From positions 186,001-250,000 of the forward strand of contig NZ_SRLQ01000003.1 of NCBI RefSeq assembly GCF_004745805.1: DNA of 64,000 bases. The letters run 5' to 3'. The notes under the pieces were generated by a model. The model had not been told where the DNA came from. It did not search any database and worked only from the letters and a program-made list of their open reading frames with translations. Shown here one piece after another: positions 29,043 to 37,823 of the stretch (its first letter is position 1; each line of letters opens with the position of its first letter). Made by a program: the position numbers and the translations under genes. Origin of the DNA: Mycolicibacterium sp. CH28 (GTDB taxonomy: Bacteria; Actinomycetota; Actinomycetes; Mycobacteriales; Mycobacteriaceae).

Positions 29043-30527
29043 ATGCCACTGACGCACTTCGACGCGATCATTGTCGGCGCTGGATTCGCCGGAATCGGCG
29101 CGGCGATCCAGCTCAAGCGCCTGGGACTCGACAACATCGTCCTGTTGGAGCGCGAGGACGACCTGGGCGGCACCTGGTACGTCAACCACTACCCCGGGCT
29201 GACCGTCGATGTACCGACCACGACGTACTCGTACTTCTTCGAACCCAACCCCAACTGGAACAGGCTGTTCTCCACCGGGACCGAGATCAAGCGATATGCC
29301 GACGACGTCGCCGACAAGTACGACGTGCGCCGCCACATCCGGTTCAGCACGACCGTGGAAAGCGCCCGGTGGGACGACGAGGCCGCGCTGTGGCGGGTCA
29401 GCCTGGCCGGTGGCGAGACGCTGGCGTCGCGATACCTGATCACCGCGACGGGCTTCCTGTCCCAGCCGTTCACCCCGGAGATCCCGGGCATCCACAGCTT
29501 CGAGGGCAAGGTCATTCACACCGCCGACTGGGATGATTCCTACCGCTCGGGCGGTCGCAACATCGGCATCATCGGCACCGGCGCCACCGCCGTTCAGCTC
29601 ATCCCCGAACTGGCCAAAGATGCCGCCGAGCTCACGGTGTACCAACGCACCGCGATCTATGTAGTGCCCAAGGTCGACATCCGGTTCTCGGCGCGCGCCA
29701 AGCGGTTGTTCGCCAGGGTGCCGCTCACCCAGCGCGCCATCCGTGCGGTCACCGACTCGCTCTACGAGCTTTTGGTCTACGTCGGAGTGCTGCGCCAACG
29801 CCACTTCCCGCGCTTGACCATCGCTGCCGCCGACCTGGCCAAGATGTGGCGGTTCGCCACCATCCGCGACAAGGAGCTGCGCCGCAAGCTCACCCCGGAT
29901 TACGACTTCGGCTGCAAGCGCCCTACGTTCTCCAACAAGTATTACCGCACCTTCACCAGGCCGAATGTGCGCCTGCAGACCAGCGGTATCGACCACATCG
30001 AGGCCGACGGCATCGTGGCCAATGACGGCACCAAGGCCGTGATCGACACCCTGGTACTGGCAACCGGTTTCGACATCTGGGAGGCGAACTTCCCGGCCAT
30101 CGAGGTGATCGGTCGCGACGGCCGCAATCTCGGGAAGTGGTGGCGGGAGACCCGATTCCAGGCTTACCAGGGCGTGGCGGTGCCGCAGTTCCCCAACTTC
30201 CTGAGCCTGGCGAGCCCGTACGCATTCCTCGGGTTGAACTTCTTCAACACCATGGAATACCAGATGCGGCACATGGACCGGCTGCTGACCGAGGTGAAAC
30301 GCCGCGGTGCAACCACATTCGAGATCACCGAGGACGCCAACGCCCGCTATCTGGACCGGATGACCGAGCTGCTCGGCGATACCTTGTTCACCCAAGGCAA
30401 CTGCGCCACGGCGCGGTCGTACTATTTCAATTCCAGTGGTGAGGCAGCCCTGCTGCGTCCGATGACCACGCGCACCGCGGTGCGTGAGGCGTCGACGTAT
30501 CCGGTCTCCGACTACCACATCAGTTGA
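29043..30527 (+). CDS. Flavin monooxygenase of the Baeyer-Villiger type
   Basis: This 494-residue FAD- and NADPH-dependent monooxygenase has the N-terminal FAD motif IIVGAGFAGIGAAIQL, the family block GGTWYVNHYPGLTVDVPTTTYS, the Baeyer-Villiger fingerprint FEGKVIHTADW (residues about 154-164), a second Rossmann motif IGIIGTGATAVQ and an ATGFLSQP motif. It may oxidise ketones or similar lipophilic compounds; the substrate is unknown. An inverted repeat just upstream is a likely operator. The next gene follows 16 bp downstream, so the two are probably co-transcribed. Confidence 0.92.
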   Translation: MPLTHFDAIIVGAGFAGIGAAIQLKRLGLDNIVLLEREDDLGGTWYVNHYPGLTVDVPTTTYSYFFEPNPNWNRLFSTGTEIKRYADDVADKYDVRRHIRFSTTVESARWDDEAALWRVSLAGGETLASRYLITATGFLSQPFTPEIPGIHSFEGKVIHTADWDDSYRSGGRNIGIIGTGATAVQLIPELAKDAAELTVYQRTAIYVVPKVDIRFSARAKRLFARVPLTQRAIRAVTDSLYELLVYVGVLRQRHFPRLTIAAADLAKMWRFATIRDKELRRKLTPDYDFGCKRPTFSNKYYRTFTRPNVRLQTSGIDHIEADGIVANDGTKAVIDTLVLATGFDIWEANFPAIEVIGRDGRNLGKWWRETRFQAYQGVAVPQFPNFLSLASPYAFLGLNFFNTMEYQMRHMDRLLTEVKRRGATTFEITEDANARYLDRMTELLGDTLFTQGNCATARSYYFNSSGEAALLRPMTTRTAVREASTYPVSDYHIS

Positions 30528-30543
30528 ACCCGAGAGGATCTCG

Positions 30544-30804
30544 ATGTCTGCAGAGCGCTTGATCAAGTTGACCGGCCTGGCTGTGGCCACTATCGGCGCG
30601 TCGCACTTCGTGCGCCCCGCGCTCTACGAGTCGATCACCAAGTCAGCCTTCGCCGACAACACCCTGCAGCACACCTACATCGACGGCGGGATCGAGACGG
30701 CCATCGGTTTGGCACTGGTTGCCCCGAAGACCCGCAAGCTGGCCCTGGCGGGCTTGGTCGTCTACGGCGCCTACCTGGGCGTCAACGTCGCTCGCAACCG
30801 CTGA
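30544..30804 (+). CDS. Small membrane protein coupled to the monooxygenase
   Basis: This 86-residue protein starts at an ATG preceded by GAGAGGA. Hydrophobic segments around residues 5-22, 47-58 and 65-80 suggest a small DoxX-like or integral membrane protein; the family is not certain. Its position directly behind the monooxygenase suggests a partner role. It ends 11 bp before the convergent truncated hydroxylase gene. Confidence 0.72.
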   Translation: MSAERLIKLTGLAVATIGASHFVRPALYESITKSAFADNTLQHTYIDGGIETAIGLALVAPKTRKLALAGLVVYGAYLGVNVARNR

Positions 30805-30815
30805 GCGACACGGCG

Positions 30816-31421
30816 CTATCGGCCTGGCCGAATTGGCAGGCTCCGCTGGCGCGGAACGGTCCAGCCAGCTGTTAGCGCCGACGCGACGTTCACCGGGATG
30901 CCCAGCAGGATGAGGGGCAGCACGCCGGTGGCCATCTCGAGGGCCTGATGCACCGGGTGTTTCATCAGCCCGTTGAGCCCGTAGAACCGCCCGACGCTGT
31001 GGTGCACCGCATGAAGCCTCCACAGCCAGCCGACCCGGTGGCTGGCCAAGTGGACAGTGGTGATTCCGAAGTCCGCGATCAGAATCGCGAACAACAACTG
31101 CACGACGAACGGCCACTCCGCCGGCCACCAGTCATGAAACGGCATGACCGCGGCCAACACCGGGATGACCGCCACGCTGGCCAGAATGAATGACTCGTTG
31201 ACCACGTCGTGGATCGTGTCCCGTCCCGCATCCTCGAGCGAAGAGTTCCACTCGACGCGGTAGGGCAATATTCGCTCAGCGGCGAACGAGCACACGACGG
31301 CGGTGATGATCAGTGCCACTGCCCACAGCTCAGAGGCGTGAACGGCCCCCCGGTAGGCAGCGGCGCCATTGATCCCGATCAGCACGACGGGCACGTAGCC
31401 CCATCGAACAAGCGTCGTCAT
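30816..31421 (-). pseudogene. Fatty-acid hydroxylase / sterol desaturase, C-terminally truncated
   Basis: This 201-residue protein starts at an ATG overlapping the AraC gene stop (ATGA). It has about four transmembrane segments and two of the histidine clusters of the superfamily: HLASH (HxxxH) and HAVHH (HxxHH), preceded by DTIHDVVNE. Full-length members run 280-300 residues and carry a further HxxHH box near the end. Here homology-like sequence stops after LILLGIPVNVAS and an unrelated 20-residue tail follows, so the third iron-binding cluster is missing. The loss probably makes it inactive. A deletion joined it to the region next to the monooxygenase operon. Confidence 0.72.
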
Positions 31422-31972
31422 GGCAATACGGTCGCCCACCACGGCACCGCGGCGCTTGTACGGATCGATTGTCTCCAGGCCCAGACGAGCTGCCCGCTGG
31501 CCTGGCTGGGTGACAGGCCGAACATCTCGTGGCACACCCGATTGGCGTGGGCGCTGTCGGTGAATCCTGCCGCATGGGCGGCACCGGTCAGTGAGGCTCC
31601 AGCTCGCACGGCGTCGATCGCCAATCGCAGCCGCGCCCACCGCACATAGGTGGGGAATGTTTGCCCCAACTGATCACGGAAGAGGCGGCTAAGCCGGCTC
31701 GATGACAGCCCCACTCCGGTGGCGACGCCCCCGAGCGTCTCCGGTTCCGGCAGCCGCTGCGATATCAACTCCACCGCCGCTCGCAAACTGGGGTGCCAGT
31801 TGCCCTGCCCCAGTTCGGGTGTGGCCGCAAGGGTTCCCTTCAGTTTGGTGAGAAGATCTGCTGGATAAGGCAATTCGTGCTCGGACCAGTCCTGGAGCAC
31901 GTCACCTGCCGCAAACCACGTCCGGACGTCGTCGGTGGCGTCGGCCATCGAGCGAGATGCGTGCGCACACAT
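31418..31972 (-). CDS. AraC-family transcriptional regulator
   Basis: This regulator of about 184 residues has a C-terminal AraC DNA-binding domain with two helix-turn-helix motifs (LGGVATGVGLSSSRLSRLFRDQLG and GAAHAAGFTDSAHANRVCHEMFG). The N-terminal part is short for the family, about 80 residues, with no evident ligand-binding domain. Start choice is uncertain: codons at 32002, 31972 and 31948 are in frame and none has a good ribosome binding site. It is translationally coupled to the truncated hydroxylase, which may once have been its target. Confidence 0.8.
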   Translation of the reverse strand: MCAHASRSMADATDDVRTWFAAGDVLQDWSEHELPYPADLLTKLKGTLAATPELGQGNWHPSLRAAVELISQRLPEPETLGGVATGVGLSSSRLSRLFRDQLGQTFPTYVRWARLRLAIDAVRAGASLTGAAHAAGFTDSAHANRVCHEMFGLSPSQASGQLVWAWRQSIRTSAAVPWWATVLP

Positions 31973-32002
31973 GCGCTTAGTGTCGTGCACGCGCAAGGTC
32001 AC

Positions 32003-32592
32003 AAATCAAACAAGATTTACAACGACGTCAGATTTTTCGCTTACATTGGTCGGGCACGGCGACGCGTAGTCGTTGGTTCTTGAGGATGCCACGCGAAATG
32101 GGTCGGGGGACCGTGCCGGACCGGCCTGGGTGCGGGAAGCCGCGCCCATGCCGGTCCGCATTCATGTTCAGGCCTGGTGAGATGGACACAGATGCGTACG
32201 TTGGCCGAACGGCCGTTGACAGTTCTCGATGTGTGTGGGCGGCGCAGTTGTCCCTGACCAGCGAGCCTCGGCCGGTGTGGGCACGCGTGGGTTTGTTGGC
32301 GAACACCCAAGGTTCCTGATGGCGACGGCGGCCCTGACAGATGCCGGCGGCTTTGCCTGTGGGGATCTCGACCACCCTGTCAACTCGCGCCAGAACAACG
32401 GCAGGAACAGCGGCCCCGTTCGTGCACATAGACGCTGGCGCGCGTCGGTCACCGCCAGTTGCCTGGATTTCGAGGCCTTCATACGGGAGTTCACTTCTCG
32501 CTCGGGGTTGGTCGACTCGATAGCGTCCCGCGGAGTGGTGTGATTCGGATCGGTGAACCAATGGGTTCGCGATCAACGAGTTATGTTGCATG
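32003..32592. other. 590-bp region without a supported gene
   Basis: This gap lies between the AraC regulator and the transposase relic. Short frames exist on both strands, but none has a good start, recognisable motif or the strong third-position GC of neighbouring genes. It contains one copy of a 39-bp repeat (32136-32174). It looks like a decayed or rearranged intergenic region. Confidence 0.5.
32136..32174 (+). repeat. 39-bp direct repeat, copy 1
   Basis: This repeat begins GAAGCC and ends CATGTTCAGGCC. It matches 34855-34893 with a single mismatch (G at 32142 versus A at 34861). The two copies face the same way and bracket about 2.7 kb containing the transposase relic and the carotenoid oxygenase gene. 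Confidence 0.9.
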
Positions 32593-32958
32593 TTAAGCGT
32601 TTTCAAGTTCGAGCGCCAAAGATGACAGGTCACCTTTGGCTGCCGCGGCGCGCTCCTTGGCGGTGATGACGGCCCGAAGTTCGTCCATGCTGACATCGGA
32701 TACGTAGCGGCGGGTGACCTTCCATTCGTCGTGGGATTCGATCACCACCGCGGTCGCCACACGCAGGAACGCCGCCGGGTTCGGGAAAATCCCCACGACA
32801 TCAGCGCGGCCGACATCTCGAAGCTTGTGCTTGAGCACCCTGCCGACCCCGTTTCCCGGGATCCGCGCCCCCTTGTTGGTCAGCAGTTGGTCGAGGGTCG
32901 CGCTCGCCGACGGTGAGTACAACCAATCAACAACACCGACGTCGATCCCCTGATCCAC
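32593..32958 (-). pseudogene. IS256/Mutator-family transposase, C-terminal remnant
   Basis: The last 75 residues of this frame match the end of IS256-family (IS1081-like) transposases: GRADVVGIFPNPAAFLRVAT, then IESHDEWKVTRRYVSDVSM. The catalytic domain and N terminus are gone, and the preceding 45 residues (DWLYSPSASATLDQLL...) are not recognisable. It is a relic and shows that this stretch has hosted insertion sequences before. Confidence 0.8.
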
Positions 32959-33290
32959 TCATCGCATCGACGACACGTTCGACGACCAGGCCATTGCCGG
33001 CTGGCGAGTCGCAGCCCGAGCGAGAGTGATCGTTCACATCGGTACTGCGGATCGCAACTGGGTCTCCCACAGCACCGGGAATATGCCATCGCGTCATATT
33101 TTCTCGCTTTGAACAGGCATTATCTGGTCCCATACACCTCGTTCGACGACTTGGTTTCAAGGTCAGACAAATAGCACTCCAGTTCAATTCAATACCGATC
33201 GTTTGCATATGTTCGTTGCCAAGCTAGCATCGTAGGCACGAGCGCCCCGCAAGGAGCGTTCCTCAACACCCGCCGGACAAAGGAGCCCAA
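32959..33290. other. Intergenic region upstream of the carotenoid oxygenase gene
   Basis: I see no gene in these 332 bases. The region is less GC-rich than its surroundings and should contain the promoter of the oxygenase gene. A TAGCAT near 33224 is a possible -10 box, with no clear -35. AAGGAG at 33280-33285 is the ribosome binding site. Confidence 0.4.
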
Positions 33291-34787
33291 GTGAGCTACG
33301 CACTACCGGATACCGTGACCACCAAGGGGCCTTTCGCTCCGATGCGGTTCGAAGCGACTGTCGAAGAGTGCATCGTCACCCATGGAGAGATTCCGAAGGA
33401 TCTTGCCGGTGGCATCTACCGCACCGGACCGTGTTGGAAACGCCCGTTCAGCCAGGGTGGCACGCCGCTGCTGGCGACGGACGGCATGGTCCAAGGACTT
33501 GTCTTCGAGAACGGTCGAGCAGACTTTCGGAACAGGTGGATCCGCACGCCGAAGTACCTGCTGGAGGAGAAGTACGGGCGGGGCATGTTCGAGTACTCCG
33601 ACGGCGGCTTCGGTGACTACCGCGACTACGGCTACGGCACAGTCAAGCGGACGCCAGAGAACGCCCACACGCCGCAGGCCACCAACTTCATCAACATCTT
33701 TCCACATGCCGGACAGCTCATTGCTTCAGGTGAGCTCGGCGGGCCTCCGAGCGTGATCGACCCGATCACGCTCGAGACCAAGGGAATCGTGGATTGGGCG
33801 CCCGCACTGTCAAAGGGCATTCACGAGCAGGTCGCCTTCGGTGACGGCGCCTTTTGCGCGCACCCCAAGTGGGACAACGACAGCGGAATAATGTACGGAT
33901 GGACCTACAGCGATACGCCGCCTTATGTCTCCATGAAGTATGTCCATCCCGACGGCACGGTGGAATCGCGGGATCTCGATGATGCCCCTTACAACACTGT
34001 GGCCCACGATATCTGGCTGACACCGGAGTGGGTGGTGATGCCGTTCCAGCCCTTCATCATCGACAGCAAGCGGACCGAGAAGGGCCTGCCGGTGTTCGGC
34101 TGGGAAGTGGACTTGCCAATAACCTTGGCGTTGATCCCGCGGCACAACCTGCAAGGCGAGATCCGTTGGATCAACACCGGTCTGCCGGCCCAGTACGTCA
34201 TGCACACCATGACCGCCAACGTCCACGGCGACAAGCTCGTTCTCGACGCGCCGATCTTCCAAGAGCCACCGTTCCCGATGGAGAACAATTTCAAAGAGGG
34301 CGATCAGGCAGCGTTGTTCTTCTCCAATGCAGCGAGCTACCTAGGGCGTTGGACTGTCGACCTCACAACAGGACACACCACTGCCGAGCAGCTCTCCGAT
34401 CTGCCTTCCGAGATCTGCAAAGTCGATCAGCGCTACTACGGCAAGGGTCATCGATACGGATTCCAAATCGGCGGCCAGCCGAAGCGGCGCGGTATGCGAA
34501 TGGACAGCCTCATTCGCAACGACGTCGAGAAGTGCACCGAGGAGGTGTACCAGATCCGCGACGACAAGGCACTTGCTGCAGTGCTGGAAGGTTCGTTCGC
34601 GCCCCGGACCATAGACTCCCCCGAAGGCGACGGCTACTTCATCGTCCCCGTGGCTTGGTGGGGTGATCGCAAGGGCGAGTTCCAGATCTTCGACACCGAC
34701 GACATCACCGCGGGACCCATCTGCCGAATCGAACTGCCGTTCCACATGGGCTGGACCCCCCATGGCCACTGGATGGACTTCCGCTGA
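33291..34787 (+). CDS. Carotenoid oxygenase / lignostilbene dioxygenase family protein
   Basis: This 498-residue RPE65-type non-haem iron dioxygenase would cleave a double bond in carotenoids, stilbenes or related phenylpropenoids. The seven-bladed propeller binds Fe(II) through four histidines; candidates are CAHPKWD, VAHDIWL, YVMHTMTANVHGD and the C-terminal TPHGHWMDF. The N-terminal motif IPKDLAGGIYRTGPCW is a family hallmark. The GTG at 33291 follows AAGGAG with five-base spacing. It stands alone, with a relic on one side and a direct repeat on the other, which suggests transfer. The substrate cannot be told from sequence. Confidence 0.9.
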   Translation: MSYALPDTVTTKGPFAPMRFEATVEECIVTHGEIPKDLAGGIYRTGPCWKRPFSQGGTPLLATDGMVQGLVFENGRADFRNRWIRTPKYLLEEKYGRGMFEYSDGGFGDYRDYGYGTVKRTPENAHTPQATNFINIFPHAGQLIASGELGGPPSVIDPITLETKGIVDWAPALSKGIHEQVAFGDGAFCAHPKWDNDSGIMYGWTYSDTPPYVSMKYVHPDGTVESRDLDDAPYNTVAHDIWLTPEWVVMPFQPFIIDSKRTEKGLPVFGWEVDLPITLALIPRHNLQGEIRWINTGLPAQYVMHTMTANVHGDKLVLDAPIFQEPPFPMENNFKEGDQAALFFSNAASYLGRWTVDLTTGHTTAEQLSDLPSEICKVDQRYYGKGHRYGFQIGGQPKRRGMRMDSLIRNDVEKCTEEVYQIRDDKALAAVLEGSFAPRTIDSPEGDGYFIVPVAWWGDRKGEFQIFDTDDITAGPICRIELPFHMGWTPHGHWMDFR

Positions 34788-34854
34788 CAGCAGCCATACG
34801 TCAACAACCAGAGCTTCTCGCCGGAACCGCAACTGCAACAATCGGCGGGTGAGC

Positions 34855-34893
34855 GAAGCCACGCCCATGCCGGTCCGCATTCATGTTCAGGCC
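34855..34893 (+). repeat. 39-bp direct repeat, copy 2
   Basis: This is the second copy of the repeat at 32136-32174, with one mismatch. It ends five bases before the amino-acid permease start and so forms that gene's 5' leader. Confidence 0.9.
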
Positions 34894-34898
34894 CTAGC

Positions 34899-36122
34899 AT
34901 GCCGCCAGTGAGCTCCCTTCAGCGTCGTCTCGGCGTCTCCGACGCCGTGATCATCGGGCTCGGGTCAATGGTTGGAGCCGGCATATTCGTGGCACTGGCT
35001 CCCGCGACCGCCGCCGCGGGGTCGTGGCTGCCGATCGGTCTGGCCCTGGCCGGTGCAGTCGCCTACTGCAACGCGTCGTCCTCGGCCCGGCTCGCCGCCC
35101 GCTACCCGCAGTCCGGCGGCACCTACGTCTACGGCCGCGAGCGCCTCGGCGATTTCTGGGGCTACCTGGCCGGCTGGAGCTTCGTGGCCGGCAAGACCGC
35201 ATCGTGCGCGGCGATGGCACTGACCGTCGGTTTCTACGTGTGGCCGGCCTACGCACACGCCGTGGCCGTGGCCGCGGTGGTGCTGCTCACCGCGGTGAAC
35301 TACCGCGGCATCCAGAAATCAGCGCTGCTGACCCGCGTCATCGTCGGCGTGGTGCTGGCCGTGCTCGCCGCGGTGGTGACCCTCATCGCGACATCCGGCG
35401 AGATGGACTCTGGCCATCTGACGCTCACCGACGGCAGTGTGCTCGGCGTACTGCAGGCCGCCGGACTGTTGTTCTTCGCCTTTGCCGGCTACGCGCGAAT
35501 CGCCACCCTCGGCGAAGAGGTGCGCGACCCAGCCCGCACGATCCCGCGGGCCATCCCCATCGCGCTGGGGATCACTCTGCTTGTCTACGCCGCGGTGGCC
35601 GTCAGCGTGCTGAGCGTCTTGGGTGCCGACCGATTGGCAACCGCCGCAGCGCCATTGGCCGAGGCGGTGCGCGCAGCGGGCGCGGCGGGCTTCGAACCGG
35701 TGGTGCGGGTGGGCGCCGCAGTCGCCGCATTGGGCTCACTGCTGTCGCTCATTCTCGGGGTGTCCCGGACGACGCTGGCTATGGCCCGCGACCGCCATCT
35801 GCCGGCCACCCTGGCGGCCGTGCACCCCCGTTTTGGGGTGCCGCATCACGCCGAGGTCACCGTCGGCATTGTCGTCGCCGCGCTGGCGGCGGTGGCTGAT
35901 GTCCGTGGGGTGATCGGCTTTTCGTCGTTCGCAGTGCTGGTGTACTACGCGATCGCCAACGCATCGGCCTGGACGCTGGGACCGGGCCACCGGATCGTTC
36001 CGGTCCTCGGGCTGCTCGGATGCGTGGTGCTGGCGGTCGCGTTACCACTGCACACGGTGCTCTCCGGCGCGGCGGTGCTGGCGATCGGGGCGGCGGTCTA
36101 CGCCGTGCGCCGGCCGCGGTAA
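34899..36122 (+). CDS. APC-family amino-acid permease
   Basis: This 407-residue transporter of the amino acid-polyamine-organocation superfamily has about 12 transmembrane segments. The first helix carries the substrate-binding motif GLGSMVGAGIFVALAP, and the conserved loop GEEVRDPARTIPRAIP follows helix 6. Substrate is not inferable. An ATG at 34899 and a GTG at 34908 are both possible starts. The C terminus overlaps the convergent SulP gene by 25 bases. Confidence 0.88.
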   Translation: MPPVSSLQRRLGVSDAVIIGLGSMVGAGIFVALAPATAAAGSWLPIGLALAGAVAYCNASSSARLAARYPQSGGTYVYGRERLGDFWGYLAGWSFVAGKTASCAAMALTVGFYVWPAYAHAVAVAAVVLLTAVNYRGIQKSALLTRVIVGVVLAVLAAVVTLIATSGEMDSGHLTLTDGSVLGVLQAAGLLFFAFAGYARIATLGEEVRDPARTIPRAIPIALGITLLVYAAVAVSVLSVLGADRLATAAAPLAEAVRAAGAAGFEPVVRVGAAVAALGSLLSLILGVSRTTLAMARDRHLPATLAAVHPRFGVPHHAEVTVGIVVAALAAVADVRGVIGFSSFAVLVYYAIANASAWTLGPGHRIVPVLGLLGCVVLAVALPLHTVLSGAAVLAIGAAVYAVRRPR

Positions 36123-37777
36123 GCCTCCACTGCGGTGGGCAACGTCATGAAGATGTGGTCCTCGCCGATCTTGTCGAGCAACCCCGCCGCCTGCAGCTGA
36201 TCGCGCAGATCCTGTTTGACCCTGGCCATCGCGAAGACGATCCCGCGCCCGTTGAGGTCCTTGCGCAGCTGATCCAGCGCATCCAGTGCGGTCAGGTCGA
36301 CGTCGACGTTGGCCTCGGCGTTGAGCACGAACCACCGCACCGGGTCGGGGTTGGCCTCGACGGCGGCCATCGCCCGGACGCGGAAGTCCTGGGCGTTGGC
36401 GAAGAACAGCGGGGCGTCGTAGCGGTAGACCAGCAGGCCCGACTCCAGCCGGGCGTCGGGGTAGTCCTCGATGTCGTGCATGCCGGCGATCCCTGGCACG
36501 AAGCCCTGCACGCTGTCGTGCGGGCGGGCCACCCGGCGCAGCAGGTCCAGGATCGACAGGCCGACTGCGGCCAGCACGCCGTAGAGCACCCCGAGAAGCA
36601 GCACGGTCAGCGTGGTGAGCAGGGCCAGAATCAGTTCACTGCGCCGGAATCGGGCCAGGCGGCGGTACTCGCCGACGTCGATGAGCCGCAGTGCGGCGAA
36701 TACCACCAGTGCACCCAGCGCGGATGTCGGGAACATCGCCAGCACACCGTGGCCGCCGACCAGCACCACCACCACCGCGCCCAGTGCGACCAGCGAATAC
36801 AGCTGGGTGCGCCCGCCCACCAGATCGGCCAGCGCGGTGCGACTGGCGCTGGAGCTGACCGGAAATCCTTGTGCTACACCGGCTCCCATGTTGCAGACCC
36901 CCAGGGCCCGCAGCTCCGCATTGGCGTCGACGTAGCCGCGCTGGCGCGCGGCGAATGTCCTGGCCGTCAGGATGGTGTCGGAGAACGCCACGATCGCGAT
37001 GCCGCCCGCCGCGGCGGCCAATGTCCCCACGTCGCGCCACGGTATGCCGGCCAGACCAAGCGGCGGCAGACCGGCGGGGACGGATCCGACCACCCGAATA
37101 CCCTTGTCGTCCAACGAGAAAATCGCGACGACGGCGGTGGCGAGCAGGATGGCGATGAACGGCCCCGGCGCGCGGGGCAGCCAGGTGGCCAGTGCGACCA
37201 GCACCGCCAGCACGCCGGCGGAGAACACCACCGTGGGTAGTTGCATATCGCCTATCGACGCCGCCAGGGAGCGCACCTGCTCGATGAACTCGTCGCCGCG
37301 CACCGGTGCTCCGGTGAGTTTGCCGAGCTGGCTGGCGATCATGATGACGGCGACCCCGCTCATGTAGCCGATCAGCACCGGGCGCGAGAGCAGGTCGGCC
37401 AGGAACCCCAACCGGATCAGCCCGCCGACGAAACAGAAGACGCCCACCAGCACCGCCAGCATCGCGGCCAGCGCTGCGTACCGTCCGGCGTCGCCGGCCG
37501 CGATCGGAGCCAACACCGTCACCGTCATCAGCGCCGTCGTCGACTCGGGGCCGGCCGACAGCTGACGCGAAGTGCCCAGCACCGCGTAGATCGCCAGCGG
37601 CAGCAACGCACCCCACAGCCCGACCACCGGGGACAGGCCCGCGATCGTGGCGTAGGCCATCACCTGGGGCACCAAGTACGCCGCCACGGTCAGCCCCGCC
37701 AACACGTCACCGCGCAGCCAGGACCGCCGGTATCCGCGGAACTGGGCCAGCCCGGGCGCGGCGGCGTGCCAGTTCAT
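36098..37777 (-). CDS. SulP-family anion transporter with STAS domain
   Basis: This 559-residue SLC26/SulP transporter has about 12 membrane segments starting at WLRGDVLAGLTVAAYLVPQVMAYA, the family signature. A C-terminal cytoplasmic STAS domain (residues about 440-555) includes FVLNAEANVDVDLTALDALDQL. It may carry sulphate, bicarbonate or another anion. The ATG at 37777 is chosen because it immediately precedes the family's conserved N terminus. The gene is divergent from the uracil permease gene across 46 bp. Confidence 0.9.
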   Translation of the reverse strand: MNWHAAAPGLAQFRGYRRSWLRGDVLAGLTVAAYLVPQVMAYATIAGLSPVVGLWGALLPLAIYAVLGTSRQLSAGPESTTALMTVTVLAPIAAGDAGRYAALAAMLAVLVGVFCFVGGLIRLGFLADLLSRPVLIGYMSGVAVIMIASQLGKLTGAPVRGDEFIEQVRSLAASIGDMQLPTVVFSAGVLAVLVALATWLPRAPGPFIAILLATAVVAIFSLDDKGIRVVGSVPAGLPPLGLAGIPWRDVGTLAAAAGGIAIVAFSDTILTARTFAARQRGYVDANAELRALGVCNMGAGVAQGFPVSSSASRTALADLVGGRTQLYSLVALGAVVVVLVGGHGVLAMFPTSALGALVVFAALRLIDVGEYRRLARFRRSELILALLTTLTVLLLGVLYGVLAAVGLSILDLLRRVARPHDSVQGFVPGIAGMHDIEDYPDARLESGLLVYRYDAPLFFANAQDFRVRAMAAVEANPDPVRWFVLNAEANVDVDLTALDALDQLRKDLNGRGIVFAMARVKQDLRDQLQAAGLLDKIGEDHIFMTLPTAVEAYRGRRTA

Positions 37778-37823
37778 CCGTCTAGCATGCGCGACGCGAC
37801 GTGATGCGGTTGAGTTTCCAACC

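Noticed and set aside
32229-32543. Plus-strand 104-codon frame between the AraC gene and the IS256 relic
   Set aside because: It has no ribosome binding site, no motif and an odd composition, and the region shows signs of decay.
32136-34893. Integrative element with att sites
   Set aside because: Direct repeats are present, but no integrase, tRNA gene or phage gene lies between them.
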